From assembly GCA_949123685.1 (NCBI GenBank), contig CASBHZ010000092.1, forward strand, positions 1 to 11,171: a stretch of DNA of 11,171 nt. The letters run 5' to 3'. This document shows positions 6,801 to 11,171 of this stretch, piece after piece. The position numbers were made by a program, and so were the translations under genes. How positions within the stretch are numbered: the stretch's first letter is position 1; the number at the start of each line of letters is the position of its first letter. The notes beneath the pieces are model-generated. The model was given only the letters and a program-made list of their open reading frames with translations. It did no database searches and had not been told where the DNA came from. Origin of the DNA: an uncultured Bacteroidales bacterium (GTDB lineage Bacteria; Bacteroidota; Bacteroidia; Bacteroidales; Muribaculaceae).

Positions 6801-9800
6801 GCTGTATTTCTTGCCATAGAACGGGAACTCAAACGGAAGTTCGACCTCAATAAAGTCATGACTGTTATAATAACGGAATGCATTCTGCTCTCCAAGACCG
6901 TTACTTACAATGTCAACCCATTTAAATTCAGCCTCCTTGTCTACAGAAGCGCCATACACATAAGACACCTTTGAATCATTACTCTCAGGAACAGACACCT
7001 TCACATCTACATTCGGAGTGAATGCATATACGAGAGGTTCGTTACCGGAGTTTGTAATCTCCAGAGTTTTGCTCAACGGAGTGCCGCTTTCCACTGTCTC
7101 GGTGATTTCCTCAAATGTGAGGGCTGCCTCAGGACAACCGATCACCTTACCGCTGACGTTAACAGTAATATCCTTGACATTGGTTTTGATAGTCATCACA
7201 TCACTGATATCACCCTCGTCGGCAGTAGGAACTTCAACCATAACGTCAACTGAATTTCCCGGTTTAACCATATATGGGAAAGCATCACCATTGGCAACAG
7301 TCATCTTGCCGGACGTAAACAAAGGCAGATTCACGAGAAGTGCGTTGTGACCTGTATTGCGCACGGTCACAGGAATCAGAAGCTCTGAAGTGCGGAACAC
7401 TTCACCAAAGTTAACTTCCGTATCCTCAACAACTGCATCGGCATCAAGACCCTCGGCATTAACAGAAGCGTTGAAACGTACTGCCGAAATTGCCGGAGCC
7501 GGGTCATTGGTTACGATCGCGAGATTATTGAAGGTAACACCGGCATTCATTTCAGAATTGACGCTGACAGTAGCTTTCACATCTACAGACTCGCCCGGGG
7601 CAACAAGACCGGAAGCCGGTTCGAGCGTGCGCACAAACAATGTCTGGGGAGCTTCGAACCTCACAGCGGTGCCGGTACCGAATTCTTTATAGCGCTGATT
7701 GTCTGCAGTCGGTTCAAAACTTCCGAAATAGTCTGCAATGGCTGCCGAAGTTACGGTCACCTGATCTGACAATTCCGGATCATTAATTCCGCAGAAGAGC
7801 GTGCTTCCCTGCTGGAAGAAGTCTGCTGCCACATAATCATCATAGAAAATTTCAATATCACCGGTGGGCGAAAGTGAAATATGGAAAGATACAGGAGCAT
7901 AATCCGTGTCATAAACAACGGCAAGCACATTGGAGAAGTTCACTATAAAGTTGCCATCCTTCCAGGCATATTCAACTTTTGATTCCGGTCCCATCTGAAG
8001 CTGTGTTCCATACGCAGATATCAGACCTGTGCCCTGGATGCTGACGGAGGTCTCCGTAAGGGGTGCCCTGAACGTCAAGTCACTTAGAGAGAAAAGCAAA
8101 CCTCCATAAGAAGTTACATAAACCTTGTCATAATTCTTTCCATAATAAGGGAAAGAGAATCCGAGTGAAATCGCTTTTGAAATATAAGCCTTGTCATTGA
8201 ATCCGGATGTTATATCCACTGCATTCACAAGAGCCGGCGCAGCTTCATATTCGAATGAATTGTAGCCATCAAGAGTTGAAGAAACGGTATAACCGAACTT
8301 GTGAAGTTTTGCAGCACCCTCAATTGTCTCATCTGAGAATTTCGGGAACACATACTCAAGAGGATATTTACCTGTATTCGAAATCTTGAACGAAAGTTCT
8401 TTGGGTTCTTCACCGAGTGTAAGGATACCCGCTTCCACGACAGCAGGATCCACAGTTAGCTTGGCGGGTTCGGTTGCGACACCCCTTACAAGGATCTTGA
8501 CTTCACGACCATCTGCATCTTTGAATGTTATGGTGCCGGAATGAGATCCCGCTTCTTTGGGAGCGTAGGTTAGTTCAAGTTTTGTAGTAGTACGCGCAGG
8601 GAAACCGCTTTGCACAGATTTCGGACCTTGGAAATGCTCTGAGCTTGAAATGATATTCTGAGCATATATACCTGCCGAATTTTTGGAACCGCGGAAAGAT
8701 CCGTAGCCCTTGTTATAAACTTCAACAACGATTGTCTTGCTCTGACCGGTAAGCATGCTGCCAAAATCAACAACTTTGGGAACTGTAACAGAAGGTTCGT
8801 TTCCACTTACTGCAATAGTTACAGGAACGCTCTTCAATTTGTTCTCGCTCTCATTGGTAGAAATATTGACAGTCATCTTGTAATCGCCATTCACGAACTT
8901 GCGTCCGTCTGCCTTCACTGTAACAGTCTGGGTTTCTCCGTTCTTTACAGTTCCGGAAAGCGGATCAAGCTCAAGCATCTCACTCCAGTCCGGATTGAGT
9001 GAACGCGCCTTTACGCCCCATACGAATGTATCAGCCAGCGATTCGTATATACTGCCTTTAAGGGCAGTTGAAAGCTGAACCCAAGTCTTACCCATGTCGT
9101 TACTCATGAAGCTGTTTGAGGCAGCTCCCTGAATAGAAGTCTTAGCCATGCCCAAAGGATAGCCTTCCTGACCTGCGTCATAGTGAGCCACAACCCAGAA
9201 CGACTCTCCGGGAGCAAAATGAATCTGCTGCTTGAGAGGTATGTTGTAATTGTAGGCAAATAAATCATATTCAACATTCGTGATCAGGGTTGCATTGGAA
9301 ATTGACACATCTCCCTTATAAATGCTTATCTTGGGATCAACACCATACGCACCCGACAAAGGAGCCTCAAAATACAGGTCGGTAAGGTTAAAACCGTCGG
9401 GATATTTATCGGGATCCACCTTGAACCACTGTGCCAGCGAATTTGGCAATGTCTTGTCAGACTCGCCGATCATGGCATACAGGAGTTCATAAGAATATAT
9501 CTCGGCAGGATAGTCGTCGGCATCATATTCGGCAGACGCAGCTACGGCTGCGAGATTTGCGGCTGTAGTCGAAAGCTGACCCTGGAATGGCCTTACAGTT
9601 CCGGGAAGAGGACGTCTTGACTGCGTAAGAACGCTGACAGTGCGTTTTGCAGCAGCCCATTTGAGCAGACCTTCCGCTTCGTTTCCAATTGTAAGGCTGG
9701 ATGTCACGACAGGAGTCGCAGCCGTGGCAGTCATACTTAACGAAGACTCTGCTATAGTCATCTTCGGTCCGGCATTCGTTTTGATCGACTTAACCGGAGA

Positions 9801-11122
9801 CAGTAATGATGCCTTGCCCCAACGGTTTACAGCCTGCACTGCGACATAATATGTCGTAAGGTTATTCAGATTATTCAATTCAACCGAACAAGGATCGCCC
9901 GAGTTAAGGAACTTGGAGTCTACGACAACACTCGGAAGCTTGGTCAGATCGCTATCCGCCGTGAATGGTTCGGTAGAATAATATACAATATGATTATTGA
10001 CATTATTGTCGGGAGATGCCGGAACTTTCCAGGAAACATTGATATTGTCCTGAGTAGCCGTAAGCTCAAAATCGGAAACAGCATCAGGAGCACCGGTAGC
10101 ATTCATGCTCACAGCTTTTGTAGCGTCAAGATAACCGCTTCCGAATAGACCTTCAACACTGCTGTTGTTTCCATAACCATAGAAGTCATTCACGGAAGTC
10201 AGAAGCTGGGTACGCAGAGTCTCGTTGATGAATGTCGGTGAGCCATATTTTGAAAGGACAAGAGCGGCGACACCGGAAACATGCGGAGTAGCCATTGACG
10301 TTCCTTCATTGTAACCGTATTCATTGCCGGGAAGTGTTGAAAGCACACCTTGTGCCTCACCATAGTCCAGAAGACCACCCGGAGCCACGATGTCCGTACC
10401 GGGACCGTTACAGGAATACGAAGCCGGCGTCAACTCGGAAGTCATTGCCGCAACTCCGATAACCTTTTCATAACAACCGGGGTAGTAGTTACCGGTCTTT
10501 CCTTCATTACCCATAGCGAAGATACAGAGTCCGCCTTTCATGTTATCGGATCGCGCCTCAGCTGTGAAATAATCAATTGCATCAAGCACAGCCTGCTCAT
10601 AATAACCGTCGCCGGGCCAACCCCATGAACATTGAGCTATGGTAGCACCTTTTTCAGCAGCATATACGATAGCAGCTGCGAAATCTCCTTCTGCAGTACC
10701 GGAACGGGAATCGAACACCTGGCAGGAGATTATTTTCACACCGGACCCCGGAGTTCCGTCACCACCTGCCACACCGGCTACACCGATACCGTTATTGTTG
10801 ACTGCGGCAACAGTTCCGGCAACGTGAGTACCGTGGGAATGAGGATATATCTTGGCTTCGTTGGTACAGAAGTTCCACCCGTAAATATCATCAGGATAAC
10901 CGTTGCCGTCATCGTCCACGCCATCCTTGCCATTAAGCTCGGCTTCATTAACATAAATATTGGCGGCAAGATCTTCGTGAGTATAATCCACACCGCCGTC
11001 AATTATCGCCACGAGCACGTCCTTGCTTCCGGTCGTGGTTTTCCAAGCATTGAACAAGTTAATATCCGCACCCGCCACACTGTAGGGGATATCACCGAAG
11101 TTCTGGTAATGCCACTGTTTAG
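3807..11122 (-). CDS. Giant T9SS-exported subtilisin-like protease, 5' truncated
   Basis: A secreted S8-family serine peptidase, at least 2,437 aa, missing its signal peptide and any propeptide because the contig ends. The frame stays open past a GTG at 11078 into family-like residues (QWHYQNFGDIPY), so that GTG is not the true start. Counting from it, the triad is D27 (AIIDGG), H82 (SHGTHVAG) and S261 (GTSMATPH), with oxyanion Asn N191 (MGNEG). A Ca-binding-like DDDGNGYPDD insert lies at 56-65. Then follow a fibronectin III domain (about 327-437), a stalk of ASH/Ig-like beta modules with two duplicated blocks (about 520-760 and 1847-2120; 871-1145 and 1314-1568), two cadherin-like domains with DPDxDDM (about 2120-2330), and a type A sorting domain (about 2336-2423) ending RIFKK. 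It is predicted to cross the outer membrane by T9SS and be anchored at the cell surface. The substrate is unknown. Tandem stops TGA and TAA end it. Confidence 0.93.
3810..4079 (-). other. T9SS type A C-terminal sorting domain
   Basis: The last 90 or so residues of the protease show the hallmarks of the Por secretion sorting domain: an NPVDE segment, a strand followed by KVEIFDAAGKSVYRDSV, then NASGLYLLRVS and a short basic tail (RIFKK). In characterised systems this domain directs passage through the T9SS outer-membrane channel and is removed by the PorU sortase when the protein is attached to anionic lipopolysaccharide. The genes for that machinery are not in the window. Confidence 0.9.
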
Positions 11123-11171
11123 AGATCGGAAGAGCGTCGTGTAGGGAAAGAGTGTGTCTCCTTGTGTAGAT
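11123..11171. other. Illumina adapter left on the contig end
   Basis: From 11123 the sequence is the reverse complement of the Illumina read-1/P5 adapter: AGATCGGAAGAGC and onward through 11155. Bases 11156-11163 (GTCTCCTT) sit where a dual-index i5 barcode would be, and 11164-11171 (GTGTAGAT) match the start of the remaining P5 arm. The last genomic base is therefore about 11122. These bases should be trimmed, and nothing in them should be translated. Confidence 0.98.

Noticed and set aside
4090..9520. DNA tandem repeats or phase-variable tracts in the protease stalk.
   Set aside because: The module similarity is seen only at protein level. I find no exact DNA repeats or long homopolymer runs in the coding region that would suggest slippage.
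11076..11078. GTG as the start codon of the protease.
   Set aside because: The frame remains open upstream and encodes residues typical of the family just before the catalytic domain (QWHYQNFGDIPY). A start here would leave no signal peptide for a T9SS protein.
10632..11144. A 170-codon plus-strand open frame at the contig end.
   Set aside because: It is antisense to the protease catalytic domain and its last residues (RDRKSVV) come from the adapter. The minus-strand frame carries the conserved triad.

Overview
The window is most likely from an anaerobic Bacteroidales bacterium. All genes lie on the minus strand. The large protease carries a type IX secretion (T9SS, Por) C-terminal sorting domain, which is confined to Bacteroidota. 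The one convincing promoter fits the Bacteroidota pattern (TTG, then TAnnTTTG), and start codons lack strong Shine-Dalgarno sites. Bacteroides itself generally lacks T9SS, so a Muribaculaceae-, Prevotella- or Porphyromonas-like relative is more likely. Muribaculaceae is a guess that nothing here proves.

Reading along the minus strand from the high-coordinate end: bases 11123-11171 are sequencing adapter, not genome. Next comes a very large subtilisin-family (S8) protease, cut off at its N-terminus by the end of the contig. It has an intact Asp/His/Ser triad, a fibronectin III domain, a long stalk of immunoglobulin-like modules with two pairs of duplicated blocks, two cadherin-like domains and the sorting domain. 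It ends in a small hairpin plus a strong intrinsic terminator (3724-3780).

An AT-rich spacer (3477-3806) follows. It holds a Bacteroidota-type promoter and a leader of about 160 nt. The leader contains a 52-nt element repeated at the far end of the window (1-53) and short inverted decamers that could form alternative stems. Downstream lies a compact operon, sufC-sufD-sufS: the ATPase, a scaffold subunit and the cysteine desulfurase of SUF iron-sulfur cluster assembly. It closes with a symmetric intrinsic terminator (57-92).

SufS would take sulfur from cysteine, and SufC and SufD would work with SufB to build the cluster. No sufB is present here, although it is usually the neighbour upstream of sufC. 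I see no mobile element, CRISPR array, tRNA or rRNA. The observations most worth a second look are the missing sufB, the repeated leader element bracketing the suf operon, the Cys-rich tail of SufD, the duplicated stalk modules of the protease, and the adapter contamination.
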